Part shown: piece by piece, positions 11,000-21,044 of the stretch
How positions within the stretch are numbered: the stretch's first letter is position 1
Layout of the letters: each line of letters starts with the position of its first letter
Source: an uncultured Actinomycetes bacterium
Lineage (GTDB): Bacteria > Actinomycetota > Actinomycetes > Nanopelagicales > Nanopelagicaceae
Direction: 5' to 3'
NCBI GenBank assembly: GCA_903874255.1
Contig: CAIQRN010000063.1
Location: 1 to 39,476, forward strand
Length of the DNA stretch: 39,476 bases
Made by a program: the position numbers and the translations under genes
Notes under the pieces: generated by a model
What the model was told of the DNA's origin: nothing
The model's input: the letters and a program-made list of their open reading frames with translations, nothing else
The model's database searches: none

Positions 11000-11971
11000 T
11001 TACATAACTGGATTGTCTGGATGAATGTCGATTCTCCAGCCAGTTAGGCGTGCGGCTAGACGTGCATTTTGGCCATCTTTTCCAATAGCTAAAGAGAGCT
11101 GGTAATCGGGAACGACGACTTTGGCCGAGCGGGAGGCTAAATCAGTGACTTCAACCGATGAGACCTTTGCCGGGGCAAGTGAATGTGCCACAAATGTTGC
11201 TGGATCTTCAGACCAATCAACGATGTCGATTTTCTCGCCATGAAGTTCATCCATAACTGCTCGAGCACGTGAACCTAATGGGCCAATGAGTGAGCCTTTT
11301 GGGCTTACTCCAGCGCGATGAGTTCGCACGGCAATTTTTGTTCTGTGACCAGCTTCGCGTGCAACGGCCATGATCTCGACGATTCTTTCTTGAATCTCTG
11401 GGACTTCAAGAGCAAACAACTGTTTAACCAGAGCGGGGTGAGAACGAGACAGCATAATCTCAGGTCCTTTTAATCCCTGCTTAACTTCAACAACAAAACA
11501 TTTAATTCGATCACCGTGCGTATATACCTCACCAGGAACTTGCTCCTGCGGAGGAATTCGACCTTCGAAACGACCAAGATTTACATTAATCATTTTTGGA
11601 TCACGGCCTTGTTGGACTACGCCAGAAATAACATCCCCAACATTTGCAGTGAATTCAGCCACGATTGAAGCATCGTTGGTTTCGCGCATTTTCATTTTAA
11701 TTACTTGTCGCGCCGTTGATGTTGCAACACGTGAAAAACCTTCAGGCATATCGGATTCGTCACCGGTTTTTTCACCTAATTCGTTGAACTGCGGAATTAA
11801 GATTTGAATCTCACCAGTTTCGCGATTAAGAACTGCATGCGCATATCGCTTAGCTTCATCGGTTTGGTTGTAGGCAGTTAATACTCCTACTTCAATAGCT
11901 TGGATTAACTGCTCGAGCGGAATGCCCTTTTCATTTGTGAGAGCAACCAGCGCGGACATTTCGACATGCAT
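11000..11971 (-). CDS. nusA: Transcription termination/antitermination factor NusA
   Basis: A 323-residue RNA polymerase-binding factor that modulates pausing, intrinsic termination and antitermination. It has the N-terminal polymerase-binding domain, an S1 domain (about 120-200, including GVVQQGRDPKMINVNLGRFEG), KH1 (HRAGVSPKGSLIGPLGSRAR) and KH2 (LAIGKDGQNARLAARLTGW). It lacks the C-terminal acidic repeats of E. coli NusA, as is normal for Actinobacteria. The start ATG shares its A with the rimP stop (TAATG at 11971), and AAGGAAG in rimP's last codons supplies the ribosome-binding site. The 166 bp between nusA and infB hold no ylxR and no other credible gene, only a short CGCCA/TGGCG stem-loop at 10946-10961. 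Confidence 0.96.
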   Translation of the reverse strand: MHVEMSALVALTNEKGIPLEQLIQAIEVGVLTAYNQTDEAKRYAHAVLNRETGEIQILIPQFNELGEKTGDESDMPEGFSRVATSTARQVIKMKMRETNDASIVAEFTANVGDVISGVVQQGRDPKMINVNLGRFEGRIPPQEQVPGEVYTHGDRIKCFVVEVKQGLKGPEIMLSRSHPALVKQLFALEVPEIQERIVEIMAVAREAGHRTKIAVRTHRAGVSPKGSLIGPLGSRARAVMDELHGEKIDIVDWSEDPATFVAHSLAPAKVSSVEVTDLASRSAKVVVPDYQLSLAIGKDGQNARLAARLTGWRIDIHPDNPVM

Positions 11972-12444
11972 TATTTTTCTTCCTTACGGTTGAATTCAAT
12001 TTCTACTACCGCGCGCTTGATGTCTGCGAAAGCAATTTCATGATCTTTCATTCGACCTTTGATATTTTCAACAAACTTTGCATGCGTTTCATTAAATTCC
12101 AGTAAACGAGCGGTAAGAACGGTTCCATCATTGAGCGTCATTTTGATTAGGCGAGTTAAATTCTTCGTCCAGTGACGAGTCAGTGTAAGAGGGCGATCTA
12201 CGCCAGGAGACGTGACTTCCAAAGTGAAAGCCTGTTCTCCCATGAGCGGCGCTTCATCCAAAATTTCGGAAATGACCCGTGAAACGGTTGTGACTTCATC
12301 CATATCAAGTGGCTTTATGCCATCGACAACGCAGACTACAGTTCGGTGATTTCCAGGGGTTGTAACTTGAACTTCATCTAAGAAAAAACCCGCGGTTTCT
12401 ACAGCTGGGGCTAGAAGTTCCTGAAGTGAATCTTTAAGAGACAT
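11971..12444 (-). CDS. rimP: Ribosome maturation factor RimP
   Basis: A 157-residue cytosolic factor needed for late 30S assembly. The N-terminal domain contains LAPAVETAGFFLDEVQV and the conserved LEVTSPGVDRPL stretch (about residues 76-90), followed by the SH3-like C-terminal domain ending in VEIEFNRKEEK. It is the first gene of the rimP-nusA-infB-rbfA-truB string, the standard bacterial order. The ribosome-binding site is weak (AAGAAAGTAG region), and a 43-nt gap separates it from the TSUP permease, so a promoter may lie in or before that gap. I see no convincing -35/-10 pair. Confidence 0.95.
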   Translation of the reverse strand: MSLKDSLQELLAPAVETAGFFLDEVQVTTPGNHRTVVCVVDGIKPLDMDEVTTVSRVISEILDEAPLMGEQAFTLEVTSPGVDRPLTLTRHWTKNLTRLIKMTLNDGTVLTARLLEFNETHAKFVENIKGRMKDHEIAFADIKRAVVEIEFNRKEEK

Positions 12445-12487
12445 GTTGTATTTCTACTTTCTTATTAAGTTGTAGGGGCAATTGTAA

Positions 12488-13270
12488 CTAGAAAGATGCG
12501 AAAGTATCAATTCCGACTTTAATAATTAGTGCCACCGTGACGATAAGAAAAACTTTGCGAACCAAGGTGGATCCGCCGCGTATGGCAAGACGCGAACCAA
12601 TAATCGCCCCACTAATATTTGCCGCCCCCAGCAATAATCCCAACTTCCAAAGAACTTCACTATGAATACCAAAAATAAGAATCGCTCCAAAATTTGTCGA
12701 AACATTTACAACTTTTGCAATCGCAGATGCGGTAATAAATGCATAACCAAGGGATGCAACTAAAATCAACATTAGGAATGAACCTGTACCGGGTCCAAAA
12801 ATTCCGTCATAGAAACCGATGACGAGTCCAGCAAGAAGTGAGATTTGAATCCGGCGCTTTGCAGGATGTCGCAGTAACTCGATTTTTCCAAGGTCAGGCT
12901 TCAACCAGGTATAAATGGCAACGATTAAAAGAAGCACCAAGACAATTGGTCGCATACTTTTCGTTGGAATGTTGGACGCTAACGATGCGCCAAATGCCGA
13001 ACCGAGAAATGCTGGGATAGACATCGCAAGTAATACCTTGCGATCAGGCTTTATTTGACGACGATACAGCGCCGCAGCCGTTGTAGTACCAAAAACTGAG
13101 GCCAATTTATTTGTACCAAGAACGGTCACAGTCTCCGTTTTAGGTAAACCAATCAGTAGCGCAGGCAATTGAATTAATCCACCGCCACCAGCTATGGAGT
13201 CAACAAAGCCAGCAAAAAAGGATGCGGAAATTAAAAAGATACATGTCAGCAGAGTTAAATCAGCAAACAC
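12488..13270 (-). CDS. TSUP-family (TauE/SafE) membrane permease
   Basis: A 260-residue polytopic inner-membrane protein with about eight predicted helices. The hallmark N-terminal motif GFVDSIAGGGGLIQLPALL (residues ~21-39) and the repeat-like second-half segment FYDGIFGPGTGSFLMLI identify the sulfite/sulfoacetate exporter (TauE/SafE) family. Members move sulfite, sulfonates or other organic anions; the substrate here is unknown. The start is GTG at 13270, 4 nt after the proS stop, so it is likely co-transcribed with proS. The gene is not part of the usual proS-rimP neighbourhood and looks like a lineage-specific insertion. No mobile element remnants flank it. Confidence 0.88.
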   Translation of the reverse strand: MFADLTLLTCIFLISASFFAGFVDSIAGGGGLIQLPALLIGLPKTETVTVLGTNKLASVFGTTTAAALYRRQIKPDRKVLLAMSIPAFLGSAFGASLASNIPTKSMRPIVLVLLLIVAIYTWLKPDLGKIELLRHPAKRRIQISLLAGLVIGFYDGIFGPGTGSFLMLILVASLGYAFITASAIAKVVNVSTNFGAILIFGIHSEVLWKLGLLLGAANISGAIIGSRLAIRGGSTLVRKVFLIVTVALIIKVGIDTFASF

Positions 13271-13274
13271 TTTT

Positions 13275-14999
13275 CTAAGCTAATAACTTCGTAATAGAAG
13301 AGATTGCATCTGCAAGTGCAACTTCACTCTTCTCTCCGCTCTTACGGACCCGGAGTTCAACTTTTCCTTCAGTGAGAGCTTTGCCCACTACAACGATGAT
13401 TGGGTTTCCAATAAGTTCTGCATCTTTAAATTTGACCCCCGCACTTGCATCGCGGCGATCATCGAGCATTACGGTGATTCCACAGGCCTCGAGTTTTGTT
13501 GCAATATCTAGTGCGGTATCAAATGGAAGATCTTCTTTTCCAGTTGCCACGATATGTACTTTTGCTGGTGCGATTTCAACTGGCCAGTTCAAGCCGATTT
13601 CATCACTTGTTTGCTCAGCGATTGCGGCAACGGCGCGAGAAACTCCAATTCCATAAGAGCCCATTGTGACAACTTGAGACTTTCCGTTCTGGTCGAGAAC
13701 AGTAAGGCTTAGCGCTTCTGCATATTTGCGCCCGAGTTGAAAAATATGTCCGATTTCGATTGCACGGTCAATAACGATTTCAGTATTGCACTCTGGGCAT
13801 GCATCTCCAGCGCGAACTTCGGCCGCTTCAACATATGCATCAGGAGTGAAATCTCTTCCATTTACTACGTATCGTGCATGGCGATCTTTCTTATTTGCAC
13901 CACTAATCCAGGATGTTCCCGGAGCAACACGTGGATCAGCTAGAACTTTAATTCCAGATTTAACAGCATCTTGCGGTCCAATGTATCCCTTAACCAAAGT
14001 TGGATGTTTTGCAAAGTCGGCTTCCTCGAACACGCGCAACTCATGTATGCCACCAAGGTTTTCTTGTAATCTCTTGAGATCGACTTCGCGATCACCTGGA
14101 ACTAATACTGCAAGTGGAGTTCCATCTGCAACCAACATAATGTTTTTCAAAGTATCTGCAGCGGTATATCCCCCGCCAAATTTCTGATTCATAAGTTCAA
14201 CTAGTGAATCTATCGTTGGAGTATTTGGCGTATCCATCTCTTCTAGAGCCGGTACTGACGTTGAATCTGCGGCAGGCATTTTTGTCACCATCGCCTCTAC
14301 GTTTGCAGCAAATCCACAGTTGGGACACAGCACGTATGTGTCTTCACCTGTTGAACATGGTGCGAGAAACTCTTCAGATTTTGATCCGCCCATGGCACCA
14401 GAAACTGCCTTAACGATGTTGTAGTTCATTCCTAAACGGTTAAAACAACTAATGTAAGCATCGCGGTGTTTTTGATAGGAGGCTTCCAAACCTGCATCAT
14501 CGATATCAAAGGAGTATGAATCCTTCATAACGAATTCGCGACCACGAATAATTCCACTTCGTGGTCTGGCTTCATCACGATATTTTGTCTGTATTTGATA
14601 GATAGATAGTGGCAAATCTTTATACGAGGAATACTCCCCCTTGACCATCAACGTGAACATTTCCTCGTGAGTAGGTCCTAATAAGTAGTCGCCACCTTTT
14701 CGATCTTGAAGGCGAAATAACGATGGCCCGTATTCTTCCCAACGATTAGTTGCCTCATATGCTTCACGCGGTAAAAGTGCAGGAAAGTGAACCTCTTGAA
14801 AACCGGCTTGATCCATCTCCTGGCGAATAACGTTTTCTACGTTGCGCAGAGTTATGACTCCCAGTGGTAGCCAAGAGTAAATTCCAGCTGCAATGCGACG
14901 AATATATCCCGCACGTACCAATAAACGGTGACTAGTAACTTCTGCATCTGCAGGATCATCACGCAGGGTACGCAAAAAAAGCGTAGACATTTTTAACAT
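13275..14999 (-). CDS. proS: Prolyl-tRNA synthetase (bacterial type)
   Basis: Charges tRNA-Pro with proline. A class II synthetase of 574 residues, the length of the bacterial type with an editing insertion. Motif 2 lies around [18 protein letters not shown] (about 138-155), followed by VMKDSYSFD. The insertion domain (about 225-385) is present and should remove misloaded alanine. Motif 3 is [18 protein letters not shown] (about 444-461), and an anticodon-binding domain ends the protein. The start at 14999 has GATAGG 8 nt upstream; the ATG three codons in is an alternative. It follows ispG by 9 nt. Confidence 0.97.
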   Translation of the reverse strand: MLKMSTLFLRTLRDDPADAEVTSHRLLVRAGYIRRIAAGIYSWLPLGVITLRNVENVIRQEMDQAGFQEVHFPALLPREAYEATNRWEEYGPSLFRLQDRKGGDYLLGPTHEEMFTLMVKGEYSSYKDLPLSIYQIQTKYRDEARPRSGIIRGREFVMKDSYSFDIDDAGLEASYQKHRDAYISCFNRLGMNYNIVKAVSGAMGGSKSEEFLAPCSTGEDTYVLCPNCGFAANVEAMVTKMPAADSTSVPALEEMDTPNTPTIDSLVELMNQKFGGGYTAADTLKNIMLVADGTPLAVLVPGDREVDLKRLQENLGGIHELRVFEEADFAKHPTLVKGYIGPQDAVKSGIKVLADPRVAPGTSWISGANKKDRHARYVVNGRDFTPDAYVEAAEVRAGDACPECNTEIVIDRAIEIGHIFQLGRKYAEALSLTVLDQNGKSQVVTMGSYGIGVSRAVAAIAEQTSDEIGLNWPVEIAPAKVHIVATGKEDLPFDTALDIATKLEACGITVMLDDRRDASAGVKFKDAELIGNPIIVVVGKALTEGKVELRVRKSGEKSEVALADAISSITKLLA

Positions 15000-15008
15000 G
15001 GCGCGAGC

Positions 15009-16160
15009 CTATCGAATATCGACGATTGGTTGCCCAGAAGCAACGCCTGCCGCTTCCATTTCTTCGGCTAAACGCATTGCTTCTTCGATAAGAGTTTCAA
15101 CAATCTGTGCTTCAGGTACAGTCTTAATTACTTCGCCTTTAACGAAAATCTGGCCTTTACCATTTCCAGAAGCAACGCCTAAATCAGCTTCGCGGGCTTC
15201 ACCTGGGCCATTTACAACGCAACCCATAACTGCAACTCGCAATGGAACTGTCATTCCCTGTAAACCGGCCTGCACTTTTTCTGCCAATGTATAAACATCC
15301 ACTTGTGCGCGACCGCATGAAGGGCAAGAGACAATTTCAAGTTTTCGTTGGCGCAAATTTAAAGATTCAAGAATTGAAATTCCAACTTTTACTTCTTCTA
15401 CTGGCGGTGCAGATAAAGAAACACGAATAGTGTCTCCAATGCCTTCGGCTAATAAAATTCCAAATGCAGTAGCCGACTTAATCGTTCCTTGAAAAATAGG
15501 ACCAGCTTCAGTGACTCCTAAATGCAACGGGTAGTCACACTTGGCTGCCAAAATTCGATAGGCATTTACCATGGTTACTGGATCATGATGCTTTACCGAA
15601 ATCTTAATATTTGAAAACCCATGCTCTTCAAAAAGTGATGCCTCCCAAAGCGCTGATTCAGCCAACGCTTCCGGTGTTGCTTTGCCATATTTAGCTAAAA
15701 GGCGCGGATCTAATGAACCAGCATTTACGCCAATACGGATTGGAATTCCGGCATCCCCAGCAGCTTTGGCAACTTCCTTAACTTTGTCATCAAACTGTTT
15801 AATATTTCCAGGATTAACTCGAACGGCGGCACACCCTGCATCAATTGCGGCAAAAATATATTTTGGTTGAAAGTGAATGTCAGCAATGACGGGAATTTGA
15901 GATTTCTTTGCAATCTGTGCAAGCGCGTCGGCATCGTCCTGACTTGGAACAGCAACGCGAACTATTTGGCAACCGGAGGCAGTTAACTCTGCGATTTGTT
16001 GCAAAGTAGCATTCACATCGGCGGTAAGAGTGGTGCACATAGATTGCACGCTGACGGGGTGATCACTGCCTACCCCTACATTGCCCACCATCATTTGTCG
16101 CGTTTTACGGCGAGGGTGAAGTGTTGGAGGAGGCGCGCTTGGAATTCCCAGATCAACCAT
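15009..16160 (-). CDS. ispG: 4-hydroxy-3-methylbut-2-en-1-yl diphosphate synthase (HMBPP synthase)
   Basis: An iron-sulfur enzyme of the MEP isoprenoid pathway that reductively opens the cyclic diphosphate MEcPP to HMBPP. The N-terminal TIM-barrel part contains [11 protein letters not shown] and RVNPGNIK. The C-terminal part supplies the [4Fe-4S] ligands in [10 protein letters not shown] and [15 protein letters not shown]. At 383 residues it is a normal short-type bacterial IspG. It needs a low-potential electron donor (flavodoxin or ferredoxin). It lies between the M50 protease gene and proS, and dxr of the same pathway is two genes upstream, the conserved actinobacterial arrangement. Confidence 0.97.
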   Translation of the reverse strand: MVDLGIPSAPPPTLHPRRKTRQMMVGNVGVGSDHPVSVQSMCTTLTADVNATLQQIAELTASGCQIVRVAVPSQDDADALAQIAKKSQIPVIADIHFQPKYIFAAIDAGCAAVRVNPGNIKQFDDKVKEVAKAAGDAGIPIRIGVNAGSLDPRLLAKYGKATPEALAESALWEASLFEEHGFSNIKISVKHHDPVTMVNAYRILAAKCDYPLHLGVTEAGPIFQGTIKSATAFGILLAEGIGDTIRVSLSAPPVEEVKVGISILESLNLRQRKLEIVSCPSCGRAQVDVYTLAEKVQAGLQGMTVPLRVAVMGCVVNGPGEAREADLGVASGNGKGQIFVKGEVIKTVPEAQIVETLIEEAMRLAEEMEAAGVASGQPIVDIR

Positions 16161-16192
16161 GGCGCTATTGTGCCGTAAGAATGGGCTTAGCG

Positions 16193-17338
16193 CTAAAGAT
16201 TGAGAACTACTGGATTTACGATGTCTGCGACAAGAAGTAGAACAGTAAGCGCAGCAAGAATCACAAAGACCACCATCGTGATGGGGGTCAGTAAAGTCAC
16301 ATCAATCGCGGCCGGTCGTGGACGGCCGCGCAATCGTGCGAAAAATGCACGAATCTCATCCGCGATCGCAACGGCCATATGCCCACCATCAAGTGGCAAT
16401 ACCGGCAACAAATTAAAAAGACCGACGAATATATTTAAACTCGCGATAATTAAAATAAAAGTAGAGAGCCGTTCGACAATAGAAAGCGAATCACTGCCTA
16501 TAGCTTGTCCTGAGACTCTTGCAACTCCCACTACTCCGACTAAACCATTTGGGTCACGTTTTTCTCCACCCACAGTTTGACCCCAAAGAGCTGGAATTTT
16601 AGATGGCAGACTCTTGAGTGACTTTACGCTTTCAGTTAAGAAGCCCCACGTTACCGTTCCAGAGTTTTTAATTGAGGTCAAAATTCCTGAGCGCTTCAAA
16701 CCAATTTTATTAACAATGCCAAGTATGTAGCGCTTTTCGCCATCTACATTTTGAATCTTTGCTGAAGCTTTAATGACAACAGTGGTTGATTCACGTTTGA
16801 CTGTAATAGTTAATTCTTTTCCATGTGAATCACGGATTACTTGTACATCGTCGTACCAGTTTGTAACCTTTTTCCCATTAATTGCAATTACTTCATCATT
16901 GGGCAGAAATCCAGCAGCTTGAGCGGCAGAACCCTTAACTACTTCTTGAATAGTAGGAAGTACTTGATTTGTTCCAACACAGGCAAACAAAACAAAGAGT
17001 AGAAGGTAACCAAGAACAAAATGCAAGAATGATCCTGCTCCAAGAACAACTAACTTACGAGAAGATTTAGCGGTATAAAAAGCACGGGCTTCTTCGCCTT
17101 CGGGCATAACATCACCGGGAGTCATTCCCTCAATTTTGCAATAACCACCTGCAGGGATTGCCTTAATGCCGAATTCGGTTTCTCCGCATTTGGTTGACCA
17201 AAGTTTGGTTCCAAAACCTAAGAAGAATTCACTCACTTTCATCCCAAATCGTTTTGCCATGATGAAATGGCCAAATTCGTGAATCATTACAGAGAGAAGT
17301 AAGGCAACTACAAAAGCGAGAATTCCAAGTATCTGCAT
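16193..17338 (-). CDS. rseP: M50 site-2 (intramembrane) metalloprotease, RseP/Rip1-like
   Basis: A 381-residue membrane protease that cleaves transmembrane anti-sigma factors or signal-peptide remnants. The zinc motif HEFGH (20-24) lies in the first helix. A PDZ domain follows (about 125-205, [16 protein letters not shown]), and the third ligand motif is in [11 protein letters not shown] near residue 320. Further hydrophobic helices end the protein. In Mycobacterium the homologue Rip1 controls several sigma-factor pathways; the substrates here are unknown. Its ATG shares one base with the dxr stop (TAATG at 17338). The dxr-rip-ispG order is conserved in Actinobacteria. Confidence 0.95.
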   Translation of the reverse strand: MQILGILAFVVALLLSVMIHEFGHFIMAKRFGMKVSEFFLGFGTKLWSTKCGETEFGIKAIPAGGYCKIEGMTPGDVMPEGEEARAFYTAKSSRKLVVLGAGSFLHFVLGYLLLFVLFACVGTNQVLPTIQEVVKGSAAQAAGFLPNDEVIAINGKKVTNWYDDVQVIRDSHGKELTITVKRESTTVVIKASAKIQNVDGEKRYILGIVNKIGLKRSGILTSIKNSGTVTWGFLTESVKSLKSLPSKIPALWGQTVGGEKRDPNGLVGVVGVARVSGQAIGSDSLSIVERLSTFILIIASLNIFVGLFNLLPVLPLDGGHMAVAIADEIRAFFARLRGRPRPAAIDVTLLTPITMVVFVILAALTVLLLVADIVNPVVLNL

Positions 17339-18483
17339 TATGGGGCCAATCGTATTAGATGTGCCGAAGCACGTGAGCGAGCATCATCTTCAATTGCACT
17401 GACATCGTCCAAATCACGCAGGGTTTTTGGTGAATCCTTTTCCAATTCGGCAACAACTGCGGCAACAACTTCCACAATGGCTTTGAATGAAAGTTTGCCA
17501 CCAATGAAAGCTTCGACTGCAACTTCATTTGCTGCGTTAAAAATCGCCGGCAGGGCGCCGCCAATCTCTCCACAGTGGCGGGCTAAATCAATAGCCGGGA
17601 ATTTCCTAGAGTCCACTGGTTCAAAACTCCAGTTGTGTGGAACCGACCAATCGATGGGGCTTGTTGAATTCGGCAATCGAGCCGGCCAGTTCATTGCATA
17701 TGCGATTGCCCCTTTCATATTTGGTGGACTTGCCTGGGCAATAGTTGATCCATCATGAAATTCAACTAAAGAATGCACAACCGATTGCGGATGAATCACT
17801 GCCTCAATCTGTGAATATGGCATTTGAAAGAGATGATGCGCCTCAATGATTTCTAATCCTTTATTGATCAATGTCGCAGAGTTGATCGTCACGACCGCGC
17901 CCATGCTCCACGTTGGATGTTTCAGCGCATCGCTAACGGAAATTCCATCAAGATTTTGGCGATCTTTAAATGGGCCACCACTTGCAGTCACAATCAATTT
18001 CTTTATTTCGTTTTTCTTACCGGCCAATGAACTCTGAAATATTGCACTGTGCTCGGAATCGACAGGGATAATCTGCCCAGGCTTTGCTCGATGCATCACT
18101 AAATCTCCACCGGCAACCAAGGATTCTTTATTTGCCAAAGCTAAAACATTGCCTGATTGCAAGGCTGCTAACGTTGGCCCAAGACCAATGGAGCCCGTGA
18201 TTCCATTGATTACTACATCGCACTTTATCTCTGCGATTTCTGTTGAAGCTAAAGCGCCATCAATAACCTTTACGCCAGGTAATGCTTGGCGAATAGTTTC
18301 AGCGTTTTTTATCACACCAACATATTTGACAGAAAATCTCTTGGCTTGGGCAATGACTAAATCAGGATTACTTCCGGCGCTAGAAATTGCAATCACATTA
18401 AATAACTCAGGGTTATCGGCAATGATTTCTAAGGTTTGAACGCCTATCGAACCTGTAGAACCCAGTACAACTACATCGCGCAT
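17338..18483 (-). CDS. dxr: 1-deoxy-D-xylulose 5-phosphate reductoisomerase
   Basis: Catalyses the committed MEP-pathway step, DXP to MEP with NADPH. The NADPH fold starts at GSTGSIG (8-14). The active-site region has NKESLVAGG, VDSEHSAIFQ (metal ligands), SGGPFKDR and the HPTWSMG loop, followed by EIIEAHHLF. At 381 residues it is full length. Its ATG directly follows the stop of the agmatinase-like gene with no intervening base, so here dxr is probably read from the polyamine transcript as well as from any upstream promoter. In most Actinobacteria dxr lies near rlmN, from which it is separated here by about 8 kb. Confidence 0.97.
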   Translation of the reverse strand: MRDVVVLGSTGSIGVQTLEIIADNPELFNVIAISSAGSNPDLVIAQAKRFSVKYVGVIKNAETIRQALPGVKVIDGALASTEIAEIKCDVVINGITGSIGLGPTLAALQSGNVLALANKESLVAGGDLVMHRAKPGQIIPVDSEHSAIFQSSLAGKKNEIKKLIVTASGGPFKDRQNLDGISVSDALKHPTWSMGAVVTINSATLINKGLEIIEAHHLFQMPYSQIEAVIHPQSVVHSLVEFHDGSTIAQASPPNMKGAIAYAMNWPARLPNSTSPIDWSVPHNWSFEPVDSRKFPAIDLARHCGEIGGALPAIFNAANEVAVEAFIGGKLSFKAIVEVVAAVVAELEKDSPKTLRDLDDVSAIEDDARSRASAHLIRLAP

Positions 18484-19482
18484 TTATCTATCCAAAAGAT
18501 TTTGTGTTGGAGAATACTTGGTTCCTGATCGGCGTTTTGCAATTGCGCTGAGGGCTTCAAGAACCACTCGGTTTGCCAAGATGGCGGTTATATCCGCGCT
18601 ATCAAAAGCTGGTGCCACCTCAACTACATCAATTCCGACAACGGGTAGTTCTAAGCAAATTCTTCGAACCGATTCCAACAACTCCCGGCTGGTCATTCCT
18701 CCGGGTTCAGGGGTTCCGGTGCCAGGTGCCATTCCTGGATCAACAACATCGATGTCAACCGAGAGAAATACACCGTCACATTCGTTAGTAAGAATGGCGA
18801 AAGATTCATCAAGAACTGCGTTGAGTCCGCGGTGATGAATTTCAGTCATTTCATAAGAGCGCATTCCTTGATCGCGCATCCAATCTAATGTTTTTGCATC
18901 TGGCCAATAGCCACGCAGCCCCAACTGCAAGAAGCGATCCCCACGGACAGTTCCTGTATCAATCAAGCGGCGCATGGGAGTTCCGTGTCCAATAAGCGCA
19001 CCCCACTGATCTTCACCAGTATCTGCATGTGCATCAAAATGAATCATCGAAATTTTGCCAAGCCCTCTGTGTCGTGCAATTCCTGCAACATCGGCAGATG
19101 CAATGGAGTGGTCTCCCCCAAGAATTACCGGAATTGCACCAGCACGTGAAATTTTCTCTGTTGCTTGCGCCAATACTTCTAGAGATGCGACAAGATCTCC
19201 GCCAGGCATTAGTAAATCTCCGGCATCAACAACTTTCATTTCTTTCAATGCATCAATGCGAAGGGCTAAATGTGGACGCTCGGCATCATGTGGCAAATAG
19301 TCACCACCACGAATTGCTTGTGGACCAAATTTTGCGCCTGATCGATGCGACGTCCCGCTATCAATTGGAGCACCAACAATTACTACATCGGCATCTGAAT
19401 ATGATGATGCAATATCCAAATCACAGCGTTCGATCCCAAGAAATGTGAAGTCGGGGCCATACATATTGCCGTGATTAGTCAT
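18484..19482 (-). CDS. speB: Agmatinase-type ureohydrolase (arginase superfamily)
   Basis: A 332-residue manganese enzyme that hydrolyses a guanidino compound to urea and an amine. Metal-binding motifs GGDHSI, DAHADTG and SVDIDVVDPGMAPGTGTPEP are complete, and the N terminus has APIDSGTSHRSGAKFGP. Among family members it looks most like agmatinase (agmatine to putrescine plus urea). Guanidinobutyrase, guanidinopropionase or guanidine hydrolase activity cannot be excluded from motifs alone. It sits 22 nt behind the FAD oxidase and in a transporter cassette for polyamines, which supports agmatine or a related compound. No arginine decarboxylase is in the window, so the substrate would come from outside or elsewhere in the genome. 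The ribosome-binding site is weak; an ATG six codons in is an alternative start. Confidence 0.88.
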   Translation of the reverse strand: MTNHGNMYGPDFTFLGIERCDLDIASSYSDADVVIVGAPIDSGTSHRSGAKFGPQAIRGGDYLPHDAERPHLALRIDALKEMKVVDAGDLLMPGGDLVASLEVLAQATEKISRAGAIPVILGGDHSIASADVAGIARHRGLGKISMIHFDAHADTGEDQWGALIGHGTPMRRLIDTGTVRGDRFLQLGLRGYWPDAKTLDWMRDQGMRSYEMTEIHHRGLNAVLDESFAILTNECDGVFLSVDIDVVDPGMAPGTGTPEPGGMTSRELLESVRRICLELPVVGIDVVEVAPAFDSADITAILANRVVLEALSAIAKRRSGTKYSPTQNLLDR

Positions 19483-19504
19483 GGCTTAAGAATAGAGGCA
19501 AAGC

Positions 19505-20917
19505 TTAAGAATCAAAGCCTAAGCCGAGTACGTCAAGGAATCTCAGCCATAAATTACGCTTACCCTGATTTTGATCAGCCCTGTTTATCGACCACTGAGT
19601 TAAGCGAATAAAGATAAATTTCAACGGTTCGGGTGGAAACGGTAGCGGTTTCTTTTGCACCATCTTCAACCGAGTTCTTTCATTATCAATGCCGTCCAAT
19701 AAATCAAGCATTACCTGTGCACCAAATCGAGTAGAGCCAACACCTAGTCCGGTGTAACCCATTACATAGGCAACTCGGCCGCCAAAAGCTTTACCCCAGA
19801 ATGGCGAGAAGCGTGAACAGGTATCAATTGCGCCTCCCCATCCATGTGTGAATTTAATTCCCTTTAACTGTGGGAAAGTTTCTAGAAATGCCTCGGCCAA
19901 ATGTGCATATGTTTGTGCATCAGATTCATATTCTTGGCGAACTTTTCCGCGGAAGTTATATATAGCATCGTAACCACCCCACAATATTTCATTGTCTTTT
20001 GTAAGGCGGTAATAGTGAAATTGATTTCCGGCTTCTGATAAACCTTCACGGCCATCCCAACCAATTGATTGCATTTGTTCTTTACTTAAAGGCTCCGTAA
20101 CAAGTTGGAAGTCATAAACAGGAACTACGTATTTATGCGCCCGTTTTACTAGTGACTTAAATACATTGGTTGCCAAAGCAACTTTTTGCGCATAAACCGA
20201 ACCGTAAGGAGTGTGCACAATCATTGCAGTGCTAGTTTTTTCCAACCATTCCACATGTGTATTTTCATAAATCTTTACACCAAGCTTGAGGCAAGCCCGC
20301 TCTAAGCCCCACACTAAACGCGCAGGATCTACAAGTGCAGTGCCATCTGGATCCCACAAAGCAGCTTTAGATAATGGTGAATTGACTCTGCCTTGAATTT
20401 CATCTTGGTTGAGAACTTCTACGTTATCTCCCATTGAATTACGCAGATTTGCTTCTTCAACTAAACCTTCGATTTGCCACTCTTCATTTGCAATACGGAG
20501 TTCGCCCGTCCATTCAAACTGGCAATCAATTCCGTAACGTTTAATAGTCTCTTCAATCGCATCAAGGTTTTCACGCCCTAATCTTTCAATCACAGCCATT
20601 TCATCTTTAAATCGGCTGTAACCATTCATAAATCCATGTGTGAGCGAGTAACTGCAGAATCCGCCGTTGCGACCTGATGCACCTGCACCTGTTTCACGTT
20701 GCTCGACAATTATCACTTCACGTTCTGGGTTTTGTTCCTTGGCCAATAATGCGCTCCATAGCCCGGTATACCCAGCGCCAACAATGCATAAATCTGTTGT
20801 GACATCACCAATTAAAGTTGGATTTGCTTGAGGCTCAAGTGGATCTTCATCGAGCCAATATAATGCTGGCTGCATATGAGATAAATGTTTGAGAACGTAA
20901 GGGTCGATGGTTGCCAT
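19505..20917 (-). CDS. FAD-dependent amine oxidoreductase (DAO family, PuuB-like)
   Basis: A 470-residue flavoprotein. The FAD-binding beta-alpha-beta motif is CIVGAGYTGLWSAL (about 44-57), followed by VEQRETGAGASGRNGG, the usual stretch in DAO-family oxidases such as gamma-glutamylputrescine oxidase (PuuB). The C-terminal GYTGLGVGSTRFG contacts the flavin in this family. Context (agmatinase downstream, PotABCD and an aminobutyraldehyde-type dehydrogenase upstream) suggests it oxidises putrescine, a glutamylated polyamine or a related amine to the aldehyde, releasing ammonia and H2O2. No PuuA or PuuD is present locally, so whether the amine is glutamylated first is open. A structured 123-nt leader precedes it. 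Confidence 0.87.
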   Translation of the reverse strand: MATIDPYVLKHLSHMQPALYWLDEDPLEPQANPTLIGDVTTDLCIVGAGYTGLWSALLAKEQNPEREVIIVEQRETGAGASGRNGGFCSYSLTHGFMNGYSRFKDEMAVIERLGRENLDAIEETIKRYGIDCQFEWTGELRIANEEWQIEGLVEEANLRNSMGDNVEVLNQDEIQGRVNSPLSKAALWDPDGTALVDPARLVWGLERACLKLGVKIYENTHVEWLEKTSTAMIVHTPYGSVYAQKVALATNVFKSLVKRAHKYVVPVYDFQLVTEPLSKEQMQSIGWDGREGLSEAGNQFHYYRLTKDNEILWGGYDAIYNFRGKVRQEYESDAQTYAHLAEAFLETFPQLKGIKFTHGWGGAIDTCSRFSPFWGKAFGGRVAYVMGYTGLGVGSTRFGAQVMLDLLDGIDNERTRLKMVQKKPLPFPPEPLKFIFIRLTQWSINRADQNQGKRNLWLRFLDVLGLGFDS

Positions 20918-21040
20918 CGTGCTATCCGGCCTTGACCGGAATCACCCCTTCAATCACTACTCAGAGTTGGCCCGGGTCCTCCGGAACCTAACCCCATAAC
21001 GCAGATTCTCTTAAACAACCTGTGGTTCGTTATGGACTAG
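20918..21040 (-). promoter_or_regulatory. Candidate structured 5' leader (riboswitch-like) of the amine oxidase gene
   Basis: Between potC and the FAD oxidase the minus strand can fold extensively. Stem 1 pairs 21040-21028 with 21001-20988: 13 bp with one bulged G and two G-T pairs, including a perfect CCATAACG/CGTTATGG. Inside it AACC and GGTT form a small hairpin. Stem 2 pairs CCGG at 20984-20981 with CCGG at 20975-20972, and can extend outward through GTTAGG/CCAAC, which uses the 3' arm of stem 1, so the two compete. Stem 3 (20940-20936 with 20929-20925, 6-nt loop) buries the GGA Shine-Dalgarno bases 7 nt before the ATG. No T-run follows, so it is not an intrinsic terminator. I recognise no known riboswitch class with confidence. 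Confidence 0.55.
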
Positions 21041-21044
21041 CTGA

